Of a stretch of 54,223 nt of DNA, positions 35,560-43,831 are shown one piece after another. The stretch is from Armatimonadota bacterium (lineage in GTDB: Bacteria; Armatimonadota; Fimbriimonadia; Fimbriimonadales; GBS-DC), in NCBI GenBank assembly GCA_013359125.1, contig JABWCR010000021.1, positions 1 through 54,223 of the forward strand, in the 5' to 3' direction. Every line of letters starts with the position of its first letter. The stretch's first letter is position 1. The notes below the pieces were generated by a model, which saw only the letters and a program-made list of their open reading frames with translations, had not been told where the DNA came from and made no database searches. A program made the position numbers and the translations under genes.

Positions 35560-35584
35560 TAGCGCCGGCAAGCCGGCGCACTCC
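35560..35584 (-). repeat. REP-like palindrome flanking the RAYT gene, right copy
   Basis: Contains the perfect palindrome GCGCCGGC-AA-GCCGGCGC; as a unit it is inverted relative to the left copy (22 of 25 matches). The three differences include compensated pairs that preserve the hairpin. It abuts the 3' end of the cysteine desulfurase gene. Confidence 0.8.
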
Positions 35585-35590
35585 AAGGAG

Positions 35591-36724
35591 TTACAACAAA
35601 TCCCTCAAACTCTCCAAAAGCGCAACGACAGCCTGATCGATCTGGGCTTCGTCGTTCAGTTTGCCCACGGTCAGGCGCAGGCTGCCCTCTTGGCGTTCGG
35701 GCGGTAAACCCAATGCCGCGACGGCGCCGCTGACGCCGCCCATGCCGCTATGGCAGGCCGATCCCGCCGACGCGCAAACCCCTCGGCGATCCAATGCCGC
35801 TACCAGCGCATCGCCCTGAACGCCCACAAATGTGAAGTGCGCGTTGTGCGGCGTTCTGTGCGTCATCGAGCCGGTCAGTTGCGCGGTCGGCGCGCGCTCC
35901 AATACTTGCTTTATCAGACGATCGCGCAGGCGAGCCAGGCGAGGCGCCTCGTCCTCCATCTCTGCATCGGCCAATGCCGCCGCCATGCCCAAGCCCACGA
36001 TGCCCGGCACGTTGTGCGTGCCCCCGCGCCGTCCGCGCTCCTGCTCTCCGCCCGTCTGAAAAGGCAACATTCGACAACCCTTGCGCACATAGAGCGCCCC
36101 AATGCCTTTAGGTCCATATATCTTGTGCCCAGACAACGACAACAGATCGACATTCAGCGCGTCGACGCAGATCGGCAGTTTGCCCACTGTCTGCACCGCG
36201 TCGGTATGGAACGGTATCCCGTTCAGTTTTGCAATCCGCGCCAATTCTGGAATCGGCTGCACCGTGCCGATCTCGTTATTAGCGTGCATGATCGTAATCA
36301 GCACGGTGTCCGGCCTTATCGCCGCCTCCAATTCTTTCGGACTTACGCGCCCTTCTCCGTCAACCCCCAGGTAGGTAACTTCGTATCCGTCGTGCTCGAG
36401 CTTCTTGCAGGCTTGTTTGACGGCGCCGTGCTCGATTTTGGAGGTTACAATGTGCCGCCCTTTGCCTTTAGAGGCGCAGACCGTGCCGAAAATGGCTAGA
36501 TTGTCCGCCTCGGTGCCGCCGCTGGTGAAGACGATCTCGGCAGGCGATGCCGCGCCGATCAGCGTTGCGATCTGCTCTCGCGCCGTTTCGACCGCCTCGC
36601 GCGATTGTCGCCCGCAACAGTGGATGGAAGAGGGGTTGCCAAAGCAATCGCAAAAGTAGGGCAGCATCGCGTCCAGAACGCGCTTGTCGACCGGCGTCGT
36701 GGCAGCGTGGTCAAGGTAGATCAT
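35591..36724 (-). CDS. Cysteine desulfurase (NifS/IscS family)
   Basis: 377 residues, PLP fold-type I. IYLDHAATTPVDKRV start, FTSGGTEADNLAI, HANNEIGTVQPI, HTDAVQTVGK. The Schiff-base lysine is K201 in SLSGHKIYGPKG, and the catalytic cysteine is C324 in CASAGSACHSG on a longer loop as in group I enzymes. It supplies sulfane sulfur for Fe-S clusters or thio-modified tRNA. It starts 7 bases after the MarR gene and so is probably controlled by it. No iscU or mnmA is adjacent. Confidence 0.95.
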   Translation of the reverse strand: MIYLDHAATTPVDKRVLDAMLPYFCDCFGNPSSIHCCGRQSREAVETAREQIATLIGAASPAEIVFTSGGTEADNLAIFGTVCASKGKGRHIVTSKIEHGAVKQACKKLEHDGYEVTYLGVDGEGRVSPKELEAAIRPDTVLITIMHANNEIGTVQPIPELARIAKLNGIPFHTDAVQTVGKLPICVDALNVDLLSLSGHKIYGPKGIGALYVRKGCRMLPFQTGGEQERGRRGGTHNVPGIVGLGMAAALADAEMEDEAPRLARLRDRLIKQVLERAPTAQLTGSMTHRTPHNAHFTFVGVQGDALVAALDRRGVCASAGSACHSGMGGVSGAVAALGLPPERQEGSLRLTVGKLNDEAQIDQAVVALLESLRDLL

Positions 36725-36731
36725 CGCTTGA

Positions 36732-37313
36732 TTATCGGCAAAACTCGTCCGGCTGTGTCAGGGCGATGGGACAACAGGGGTCGCTGTCCGATCCGCAATG
36801 CAGGCAGAGCCGGTCGGCCGGCAACAGCCCGCCCTGGATGCCCGCCTCGATAAAGACGTTCAGCCCGTGCAAAAACGATTCGCGGTCGGCGTCGTCCATC
36901 CTGGCCAAGATTGTCGCGAATTGCTTGCGCCGGTCCTGGTCTAGTTTGGCCAGGAGTTCGGCGCCGGAATCCGTGAGCCGGAGTCCTACTTGGCGGCGGT
37001 CTTCGGGCATCTCCTCGCGCCCCACATAGCCTTTTTTCTCCAGGCGGTTGATCATGTTGGTCGCCGATGGGTAGCTGATGTGCAACCCTTCCGCCAAGTC
37101 GCCCACCGTGGCGCTGGCATGACTACCGAGGAATCGCAGCGCCTGAAGCTGAGAGTAAGTAATGTCGGTATGCGAGAGGGTCTCGAGCGCTCGCTCGCCC
37201 ATGGTGTGGTAGATGGCGCGGATAAAGATGGCGGCCGCCCGCTCCGCTCGGGCGAGCAGTTCGTCGGACAACGCCATTTTCAGGCGCAACTGGGCGGGCG
37301 AATCGACGGGCAT
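36732..37313 (-). CDS. MarR-family regulator with a five-cysteine C-terminal tail
   Basis: 193 residues. The winged-helix MarR core (about 40-135) includes LQALRFLGSHASATVGDLAEGLHIS, the recognition helix region YPSATNMINRLEKKGYV and the wing EEMPEDRRQVGLRLTDSG. The last 24 residues carry all five cysteines: C170-x2-C173-x6-C180-C181-x10-C192. That spacing suggests a metal or Fe-S site or a redox sensor. It directly precedes a cysteine desulfurase gene in the same operon, so sensing sulfur or Fe-S status is a fair inference. A palindrome over its own promoter suggests autoregulation. Confidence 0.85.
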   Translation of the reverse strand: MPVDSPAQLRLKMALSDELLARAERAAAIFIRAIYHTMGERALETLSHTDITYSQLQALRFLGSHASATVGDLAEGLHISYPSATNMINRLEKKGYVGREEMPEDRRQVGLRLTDSGAELLAKLDQDRRKQFATILARMDDADRESFLHGLNVFIEAGIQGGLLPADRLCLHCGSDSDPCCPIALTQPDEFCR

Positions 37314-37317
37314 TGGA

Positions 37318-37331
37318 ACTAAATTAGTATA
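37318..37331 (-). promoter_or_regulatory. MarR promoter with overlapping palindromic operator
   Basis: The -10-like TATACT (complement of 37326-37331) lies 12 bases before ATG 37313. The perfect 11-base palindrome ACTAAATTAGT (37318-37328) overlaps it and the expected start point, the placement of an autorepressing operator. Confidence 0.5.
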
Positions 37332-37423
37332 CCATGGGTTTAGGTAAGCAGGAATCGCCGCTCATCGCGGAGAATGTATCTATTGCGAGGGCTTCGAGGA
37401 AGTCGTCGCAAAGGAGGACCATC

Positions 37424-38329
37424 ATGGTGCGTCGTGGATTTACCCTTATCGAATTGCTTGTCGTCATTGCCATCATCGCAATCCTGGCCGCGATTCTCTT
37501 TCCTGTCTTTGCGGCAGCCCGAGAGAGCGCCCGACAAATCGACTGCCAAAGCCGATTCTATCAGGCTGGGCGGGCGCTTGTTATGTACATGGCAGACAAC
37601 GACAGCTACCACCCCCCGACCCAATACTACGCTGCATGGGCTGGCCAGTACAACCCTCAGGACATGATCCTGGCCATGCTGATGCAGCCATACATCAAGA
37701 ACTGGACCACATGGCGCTGCCCTTCGGATCCTAACGCCACCGACTACATCCTAGGTCGATGCAACGATCGGAACCCTGGTTCATTGCACGAGAAGCTTTA
37801 CTGCTGGTCGTTGACTACCGATCTTGGCTACAACTACGCCTACCTCAGTCCGATCGTTCGCTACGGCTCGGTTTGGCAGAACAACCCTGCCCACGAAACG
37901 AAAATCGTAAAGCCGGGCGCTACCGTAATGTTCGTGGACAGCATCTGGTTTAGAAACACCCTCACGCGACTGCCTGAGGGCGGCGGAAACTGGATCGTTA
38001 TGCCGCCGTGCCGTTTCTATCAGGCTCCGGGGTCTTCAGCCCGCATCGATACTTTCACTCAGCTATACCACCCTACCGCCAATGCATGGTACGACTATGG
38101 AAGCGCTTGCTGGCGGCTTCAAACGGCGACCGGCTGGTATCTCTGGATGGAGTTTGGCGGGACTTGGCCTTGGCATCGGAACGAGAGGATGATGGTCTCG
38201 TTTGTGGATACCCACGCAAAGCCATACACGCCAAGGCAGCTGACGGTCGGCTGCAACGCGTTGCCGATGTGTCAGGGCAACATCACCGATCCGGACGCCT
38301 ATCTGTGGGACATGGACAACTACTATTAA
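37424..38329 (+). CDS. Type II secretion/type IV pilin-like pseudopilin (DUF1559-type)
   Basis: 301 residues starting [29 protein letters not shown], a perfect class III prepilin signal cleaved between G and F with the conserved Glu at +5. The mature part is a large globular domain rich in Trp/Tyr/Cys, ending in [20 protein letters not shown], reminiscent of the H-x9-DG-like C-terminal motif of DUF1559 proteins. Such proteins are multiplied in Armatimonadota and Planctomycetota; their role is unknown. AAGGAGG lies six bases before the ATG. Confidence 0.9.
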   Translation: MVRRGFTLIELLVVIAIIAILAAILFPVFAAARESARQIDCQSRFYQAGRALVMYMADNDSYHPPTQYYAAWAGQYNPQDMILAMLMQPYIKNWTTWRCPSDPNATDYILGRCNDRNPGSLHEKLYCWSLTTDLGYNYAYLSPIVRYGSVWQNNPAHETKIVKPGATVMFVDSIWFRNTLTRLPEGGGNWIVMPPCRFYQAPGSSARIDTFTQLYHPTANAWYDYGSACWRLQTATGWYLWMEFGGTWPWHRNERMMVSFVDTHAKPYTPRQLTVGCNALPMCQGNITDPDAYLWDMDNYY

Positions 38330-38347
38330 GCATCGGAGGACCTGACA

Positions 38348-38593
38348 ATGGAGAAGAACAAGATCCCGATGCCTGTCGTCGCCGGTATCGCTGTCTTGGC
38401 TGTAGCGCTGGCGCTCTACATGGGCTACCAGTACTTTGGCGCTCCGGTCGACGTTGGGCCGGGCGCGGTGGCCGAGAAAGACTACCCGGTTGGCGACCCA
38501 TCTCTGGGTACCACCGACAAGGGTTCGCTCCCTTCAAACCTTGTGCCCTCCGAAGACCCTGCAGGTACTCGGAGCAAGGGATCTGGCCGATAA
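38348..38593 (+). CDS. Small single-pass membrane protein following the pseudopilin
   Basis: 81 residues: a short basic start MEKNKIPMP, one membrane helix (VVAGIAVLAVALALYMGYQYF) and a hydrophilic, Pro/Gly/Ser-rich tail. CGGAGG lies about nine bases before the ATG. It starts 18 bases after the pseudopilin stop and is probably co-expressed. It may hold or chaperone the pseudopilin at the inner membrane; this is inferred from position only. Confidence 0.7.
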   Translation: MEKNKIPMPVVAGIAVLAVALALYMGYQYFGAPVDVGPGAVAEKDYPVGDPSLGTTDKGSLPSNLVPSEDPAGTRSKGSGR

Positions 38594-38654
38594 CAGAAAC
38601 AAACCGGCCTCCGTGTGATAAAATTGAGCCGCAATCATTCGCACGGAGGCCCGA

Positions 38655-40034
38655 ATGCCTGAACTTCGCCTGCTACTAAAGCACGCCGACCATCCCGAAT
38701 CGACCGAGATCGACTTCTACAAAGCCAACGGCGGCTATCAAGCCCTCGAAAAAGCGCTCAAGACCGACCGTCAGGAGATTATCGAAGAGATCAAGAAATC
38801 GGGTTTGAGAGGTCGCGGCGGGGCGGGCTTCCCCACTTGGATCAAGTGGAACGGCATCCCCAAGGACGAAAGCAAACCCCACTATGTGCTGTGCAACGCC
38901 GACGAGGGCGAGCCGGGCACGTTCAAAGATTGGGAACTGATGCGGCGCACGCCTCACCAGTTGGTCGAAGGCATGGCGATCGCGGGCTATGCGACGCTCT
39001 CTAAGACGGGCATCGTCTACATTCGCGGCGAGTTCGTCGAGGCTGCCCAAGCGATGCGCCGCGCCATCGATCAGGCCTACAAAGCGGGCTATTTGGGCAA
39101 GAACATATTGAACAGCGGCGTCGATTTCGATCTTCACATCCACATGGGCGCGGGATCGTACGAGTGCGGCGAAGAATCGGCCATGATGTCGAGCGTGATG
39201 GGCGAGCGCGGCATGCCCCGTCTCAAGTTTCCTCATGTGCCCCTTCCCACCATCAGCGGCCTTTGGGAGAGCCCAACGCTGATCAACAACGTCGAGACCT
39301 TTTGTTGCGCGCCGCACATTATAACGAACGGCGGCGAGTGGTACGCGCAGATGGGCGCATCGACCAAGAACAGCCGCGGTACCAAGATCTTTAGCGTCAG
39401 CGGGCATGTGGCCAAGCCCGGCAACTACGAGATCGAGTTTGGAACGCCACTTTTGGAACTGGTGCAACTGGCGGGCGGCATGACGGGCGGCGGGCTAAAG
39501 GCGATCATCCCGGGCGGGAGTTCGGTGCAGATCATGCCGGCGGAGAATTGCGCCGAGGCGATCGTCGGCTATGAGGAGCTTTGGGACAAGGGCAGCATGG
39601 TTGGCTCGGGCGGCATGATGGTCTTAAACGAGCACACCTGCATTGTAACCTTTATGTGGCGGACGACCGAGTTTTACGCGCACGAATCGTGCGGCAAATG
39701 CACGCCGTGCCGCGAGGGCACGCGCTGGATGGCGCAGATTTATGACCGCATTTTGGAAGGCAAGGGGCGACCGGACGACATCGACGTTCTGTTGGAAATC
39801 TGCGGACAGATCGACGGACGAAGCTTTTGCGGCCTAGGCGATGCGGCTGCCTGGCCCGTGGTCGCCAGCATCAAGCATTATCGCCACGAGTACGAACACT
39901 TTATCCAGCATGGCCGATCGATGCTGGCCGACCGGCCGGAAACCCAGGCGATGATGCCTTACAAAGGCTACAAGCGGTACGACCCGTTTCGATACGAGGT
40001 TACATTTGGCGGGCATCGGCTCGCTCGAACTTGA
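38655..40034 (+). CDS. nuoF: NADH-quinone oxidoreductase subunit F (NuoF)
   Basis: 459 residues of the NADH/FMN-binding subunit. LRGRGGAGFPTWIKWN and NADEGEPGTFKDWELM form the NADH and FMN sites; SLBB-like GHVAKPGNYEIEFGTPLLELV follows. The N3 [4Fe-4S] ligands are C346, C349, C352 (SCGKCTPCREG) and C392 (SFCGLGDAAAWP). The usual CGEETALIESLEG stretch reads CGEESAMMSSVMG, a mild divergence. No nuoE or nuoG is adjacent. A TAAAAT at 38619-38624 and GGAGG at 38645-38649 form a normal promoter/SD pair. Its end overlaps the convergent glycosidase gene by 35 bases. Confidence 0.95.
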   Translation: MPELRLLLKHADHPESTEIDFYKANGGYQALEKALKTDRQEIIEEIKKSGLRGRGGAGFPTWIKWNGIPKDESKPHYVLCNADEGEPGTFKDWELMRRTPHQLVEGMAIAGYATLSKTGIVYIRGEFVEAAQAMRRAIDQAYKAGYLGKNILNSGVDFDLHIHMGAGSYECGEESAMMSSVMGERGMPRLKFPHVPLPTISGLWESPTLINNVETFCCAPHIITNGGEWYAQMGASTKNSRGTKIFSVSGHVAKPGNYEIEFGTPLLELVQLAGGMTGGGLKAIIPGGSSVQIMPAENCAEAIVGYEELWDKGSMVGSGGMMVLNEHTCIVTFMWRTTEFYAHESCGKCTPCREGTRWMAQIYDRILEGKGRPDDIDVLLEICGQIDGRSFCGLGDAAAWPVVASIKHYRHEYEHFIQHGRSMLADRPETQAMMPYKGYKRYDPFRYEVTFGGHRLART

Positions 40035-41388
40035 TAAAGACGATCGAGAGCGGCGGAAGGTCCAGCCGGTATTCTCCGCTCGTTCGCCTGACTCTTAGCG
40101 GCTTGATCAGTCGATCCTCGTCTGCCCAAGCGGGCGAATCGGGGCTGGGTTGGCTCATGGCCTCGGCTTGTGCCTCGCCTGTTCGGACGGCTCGAATGCG
40201 GGCTTCGACTGTTCTCTGGGTAGGATTGACGGTTATCAGGTAGAGCGCGTCTTCGCTCTGGGTCGCCAGCACGGGATGGGTCGGGCCATAAGTGCCTTTG
40301 GCCAGATAGTAAGGACCGCGCCCGGCTATCTCCAGCGCCTGATCGCCCACATAGCGTGCAAACCGATGCTGCAGCCAGTAGAGCACGCCTCGACGCTCCG
40401 GCTCGTTGGTCGGCAAGAACGAATAGCCCGGCAGTTTTGAATTGGTGAGCGCCTGCCAGCCGCACGCTGCCTGAACGACGCCTTCGCGCAGGTAGCAGAT
40501 GAGGCGGACCGCTCGATGCAGCGCCCCTACGATGTTGCCGTTGCGCAGCGCGTCGTCCGCTCGTTCGCCGTCTGGTCCAGGGCTGTGCATCCCCCATTCC
40601 GTATCCATCTGCAGGATCGTACGGCCCGGATTCAGCCTCGCCGCCAGCCTCGTCATGTTGACGATGTGATCTAAGAGCCGATAGTTCTCCGTTATGACCA
40701 GCTGCTCCACCGAGGCTCCCTGATACGCTCTTGCAAAGCCATAGTAGTGTCCGACGATGAAGTCGTAATGGCCTCGGCACCGCGCCATGAGCGATGCGCC
40801 CCAATCTTCCTTGGTGTGCAGGATGGGCAGGCCGACCATCGCATTGGGCTGCAGGCGTCGAACGAGCGGCTCGATGTCGGCCAACCGTTCGGCATAGTGG
40901 CCTGGCGTCGCATAGGCCGCGCCGCGCCGCTTTTCGCCCGGAAAGAGCGCCATATAGGGTTCGTTTGCCACCTCCCAGTGTCGGAAGCCGTAGCCCTTCT
41001 GCAGACAATGTCGGAGGGCGCGCTCGTATGCATTGAGCGGAAGGAGCTTATTGGCGTCCGAATCCTCCAACGTGAGAAAGGTGGAGCCTTCGGGCACGCC
41101 GATCCGACGGACGACCTCGGCGACTTTGTCCAAGGCGTCCTCGACATCGAACGCTTCGTCCGCAACGCCATAGAAGCGCGTGGCCGGAAGGCGAAGCTCT
41201 TTAAGGCCGCGCTCGATCTCGGGCTTTAGCGTCCAGCGCCCCTGCTTGTCGTAGGGCTGGCCCGTCCAACCGGCCAATCGATGGAATGCGAGCCCCAACG
41301 CGCGCCGATCGATGGTCCTGGATGGGGCACCGGTCTCGATTTCCAATCGGGCGCCGCCGGGCTCGATTCGGTGCTGAATGGGCTGCAT
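40000..41388 (-). CDS. Clan GH-A glycoside hydrolase (arabinofuranosidase/xylosidase-like)
   Basis: 462 residues from ATG 41388. TIM-barrel with the clan GH-A acid/base in [12 protein letters not shown] (E143) and a likely nucleophile in [13 protein letters not shown] (E264), then a C-terminal all-beta domain ([15 protein letters not shown]...[14 protein letters not shown]) as in GH51/GH39 enzymes. No signal peptide, so probably intracellular. The family number and sugar cannot be fixed by eye. An in-frame start at 41424 is less likely because it would leave only 5 bases to the divergent carboxylase gene. Confidence 0.82.
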   Translation of the reverse strand: MQPIQHRIEPGGARLEIETGAPSRTIDRRALGLAFHRLAGWTGQPYDKQGRWTLKPEIERGLKELRLPATRFYGVADEAFDVEDALDKVAEVVRRIGVPEGSTFLTLEDSDANKLLPLNAYERALRHCLQKGYGFRHWEVANEPYMALFPGEKRRGAAYATPGHYAERLADIEPLVRRLQPNAMVGLPILHTKEDWGASLMARCRGHYDFIVGHYYGFARAYQGASVEQLVITENYRLLDHIVNMTRLAARLNPGRTILQMDTEWGMHSPGPDGERADDALRNGNIVGALHRAVRLICYLREGVVQAACGWQALTNSKLPGYSFLPTNEPERRGVLYWLQHRFARYVGDQALEIAGRGPYYLAKGTYGPTHPVLATQSEDALYLITVNPTQRTVEARIRAVRTGEAQAEAMSQPSPDSPAWADEDRLIKPLRVRRTSGEYRLDLPPLSIVFIKFERADARQM

Positions 41389-41429
41389 ATAAGTCAGTAC
41401 GGATAGGGTACCCTTTCGGCTCAAAAGGC

Positions 41430-43031
41430 ATGGAAGTCATCGAATCCCTGATCGATCCTAGCAGTGACGAATTCAAGCAAAACAGCGCGGCTTACGATCA
41501 GCATCTTGCCGATTTTCGCGCCGCTGTCGATAAGGCGATGGCGGGAGGCGGGACGGAATCCGTTGCCAAGCACAAATCGCGCGGCAAGATGACGGCGCGG
41601 GAGCGAATCGAGACTCTAGTTGATTCGAACGGCTCCTTCTTAGAAATCGGCCGTCTGGCGGCGCACGGGATGTACGACGGCGCGGCGGCTAGCGCAGGGG
41701 TTGTGGCCGGCATCGGCCAGGTGCAAGGCCGACTCTGCATGATCTTGGCGAACGATGCGACGGTCAAGGGCGGAACGTACTACCCCATTACGGTCAAAAA
41801 GCATCTGAGGGCGCAGGAGATCGCACTGGAGAATTGCCTGCCCTGCATCTATCTGGTCGATTCGGGCGGCGCGTTTCTGCCTATGCAGGCCGAGGTCTTC
41901 CCTGATCGCGATCATTTTGGCCGGATTTTTTACAATCAGGCGAGAATGTCGGCACTGGGAATCCCCCAGATCGCTTCGGTAATGGGCTCTTGCACGGCGG
42001 GCGGCGCCTATGTGCCCGCAATGTCCGACCACGCGGTGATTGTGAAGGGCACGGGCACGATCTTCTTGGGCGGGCCGCCGCTGGTGAAGGCCGCGACGGG
42101 CGAAGAGGTAACCGCCGAGGAGCTGGGCGGCGCCGATGCGCACTGCCGGATCAGCGGCGTGGCGGACTACTTTGCCGAGGACGACGAGCACGCCATAGAG
42201 ATTGTGAGAGGGATAGTGGAAACGCTCGAATCGGCTCAGATCGATCCGCCTTACGCGCCCGAGGAGCCTGCTTACGATCCGAAGGAACTCTACGGCATCA
42301 TCCCCGCCGACGCAAGAAAGAGTTTTGACGCGCGAGAGATCATTGCCCGCATTGTGGACGGAAGCCGCTTCTTGGAGTTCAAAGCGCTCTTTGGCACGAC
42401 GCTGGTCTGCGGTTTTGCGCGCATCTACGGCTATCCGGTCGGGATCGTCGCCAACAACGGCATTCTTTTCTCCGAAAGCGCGCAGAAAGGGGCTCATTTT
42501 ATCCAGCTTTGTTGTCAGCAACGAACGCCGCTCGTCTTTCTGCAGAACATCACGGGCTTTATGGTGGGTAAGAAGTACGAGAACGAGGGGATTGCCAAGC
42601 ACGGCGCCAAGCTGGTAACCGCGGTCGCCTCGGCCAACGTACCCAAGTTCACGGTAATTATTGGCGGATCGTACGGAGCGGGCAACTACGCGATGTGCGG
42701 ACGGGCCTATCAGCCCCGGCAGCTCTGGATGTGGCCGAACGCGCGCATCTCCGTGATGGGCGGCGAGCAGGCTGCCAACGTGCTACTGACGGTAAAGATG
42801 GAGCAGCTGGCCGCCAAGGGTCAGACGATGTCTGCCGAGGAGCAGGCAGAGTTCAAGCGGCCGACATTGGAGAAGTATGAAGAGGAGAGCAGCGCGCTGT
42901 ACAGTTCGGCGCGTCTGTGGGACGACGGAGTGATCGACCCCGTCGATACTCGAATGACGCTGGCATTGGGGATTTCGGCGGCGCAGGCGACCAATGATTT
43001 GGACACCTCCTTTGGCGTGTTTCGGATGTGA
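41430..43031 (+). CDS. Acyl-CoA carboxylase beta subunit (methylcrotonyl-CoA carboxylase type)
   Basis: 533 residues, biotin-dependent carboxyltransferase. Start [78 protein letters not shown] and the C-terminal [38 protein letters not shown] are signatures of the 3-methylcrotonyl-CoA carboxylase beta chain (leucine catabolism). The propionyl-CoA type usually lacks the [13 protein letters not shown] form. The biotin carboxylase partner is not in the window. AAAAGG lies directly before the ATG. The stop codon directly abuts a 44-bp repeat. Confidence 0.93.
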   Translation: MEVIESLIDPSSDEFKQNSAAYDQHLADFRAAVDKAMAGGGTESVAKHKSRGKMTARERIETLVDSNGSFLEIGRLAAHGMYDGAAASAGVVAGIGQVQGRLCMILANDATVKGGTYYPITVKKHLRAQEIALENCLPCIYLVDSGGAFLPMQAEVFPDRDHFGRIFYNQARMSALGIPQIASVMGSCTAGGAYVPAMSDHAVIVKGTGTIFLGGPPLVKAATGEEVTAEELGGADAHCRISGVADYFAEDDEHAIEIVRGIVETLESAQIDPPYAPEEPAYDPKELYGIIPADARKSFDAREIIARIVDGSRFLEFKALFGTTLVCGFARIYGYPVGIVANNGILFSESAQKGAHFIQLCCQQRTPLVFLQNITGFMVGKKYENEGIAKHGAKLVTAVASANVPKFTVIIGGSYGAGNYAMCGRAYQPRQLWMWPNARISVMGGEQAANVLLTVKMEQLAAKGQTMSAEEQAEFKRPTLEKYEEESSALYSSARLWDDGVIDPVDTRMTLALGISAAQATNDLDTSFGVFRM

Positions 43032-43075
43032 GATTCGTACTCAAAATTGTGCTACATTTGCGCAGATTCCCGTTC
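43032..43075 (+). repeat. 44-bp interspersed module A, copy 3
   Basis: Best full-length copy, starting GATTCGTACTCAAAATTGTG immediately after the carboxylase stop codon and ending CCCGTTC. Confidence 0.9.
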
Positions 43076-43343
43076 ATTTCGGCACGCCAGGCTTCTGCCT
43101 GGCAGGATGGGATTGCAACGGCACGTTTCGCGCAAAGGGAGCGAAGACCGCCAAGGCGAGCCGCCCGGGAGGGCGAGCGTCCTCGCGAGCCGAATCAACA
43201 GGGAGTTTACATCCCTCCGCGCCTGCGGACGTGGAGGGTCCTGGCCAGGCAGGAGCCTGGCGTTCCGACGGCATGGGCTCGCGGGGACGCTCGCCCTCCC
43301 GTTTGGCGGCTTTGGCTCGCGGGGATGCTCGCCCTCCCGGCTT

Positions 43344-43375
43344 GATTCGTACTCAAAATTGTGCTACATTTTTGC
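43344..43375 (+). repeat. Module A, copy 4 (3'-truncated)
   Basis: Same orientation as copy 3, identical for the first 30 or so bases (to CTACATTT), then diverging. It ends before the CCCGTTC part. Confidence 0.8.
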
Positions 43376-43609
43376 AAAAGGCCACTCAGTGGCTAGCGCT
43401 CGGTCTGACAACATCCCTCCACACCTGCGGGTGTGGAGGGATATAAAAATTCGGCACGCCAGGCTTCTGCCTGGCCCTTTCTTTGCTTCCTCCTTTCTTT
43501 GCTCCCTGTCGTTTCCTTAGCGTCCTTTGCGCGAAATCTGCCGTTGAAGCCTCGCCCTTCGGCGCTGCCCTGCCAGGCGGAAGCCTGGCGTTCCGTTTAG
43601 AGCCAAGGT

Positions 43610-43831
43610 CTACTGGTTCATTCTCTGCAAAAAGCCAGAACGAGCGAGGCCGCCGATCACGTCCTTTGTCTCGGACAGGTTCTTGTTGGTCGTCGCCATT
43701 TCGGCCTCCATTCGATGAAGGCTCCTGATAATCTCCAACTGCGACTGGTACATCATGTGCAGGCCATAGGCCGACGCCCCCATGTGGATGAGCAGCAGAG
43801 CCAAGAAAACCACCCAGATTCGATCCTTCAT
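43610..43831 (-). CDS. Small membrane protein with coiled-coil tail
   Basis: 73 residues: one membrane helix (IWVVFLALLLIHMGASAYGL), then an amphipathic, heptad-like stretch (LEIIRSLHRMEAEMATTNKNLSETKDVIGGL). Its ATG overlaps the glnE stop by 4 bases (ATGA), so it is co-translated at the end of that operon. Family not recognised. Confidence 0.6.
   Translation of the reverse strand: MKDRIWVVFLALLLIHMGASAYGLHMMYQSQLEIIRSLHRMEAEMATTNKNLSETKDVIGGLARSGFLQRMNQ

Larger units (their letters stand above)
43032..43609. repeat. Gene-free mosaic of palindromic repeat modules
   Basis: Modules in order: 44-bp A (43032-43075), CCAGGC/GCCTGG hairpin (43081-43103), inverted GC module (43167-43188), CCCTCC/GGAGGG hairpin (43213-43238), CCAGGC hairpin (43244-43266), GC module twice (43279-43300, 43317-43338), partial A (43344-43375), a GGCCACTCAGTGGC hairpin near 43380, CCCTCCACACC hairpin (43415-43440), and CCAGGC hairpins (43453-43475, 43572-43594). 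Open frames of about 100 residues here translate repeats and are rejected. Confidence 0.85.

Noticed and set aside
43032-43375. CRISPR array suggested by repeated units
   Set aside because: Module A occurs only twice here, about 270 bases apart, with other palindromes between; no regular spacers and no cas genes.
43028-43520. Several overlapping open frames of 100-157 codons in the repeat cluster
   Set aside because: Each translates the palindromic modules, in two or three frames at once; products are Arg/Pro/Gly-rich without homology to anything I recognise.
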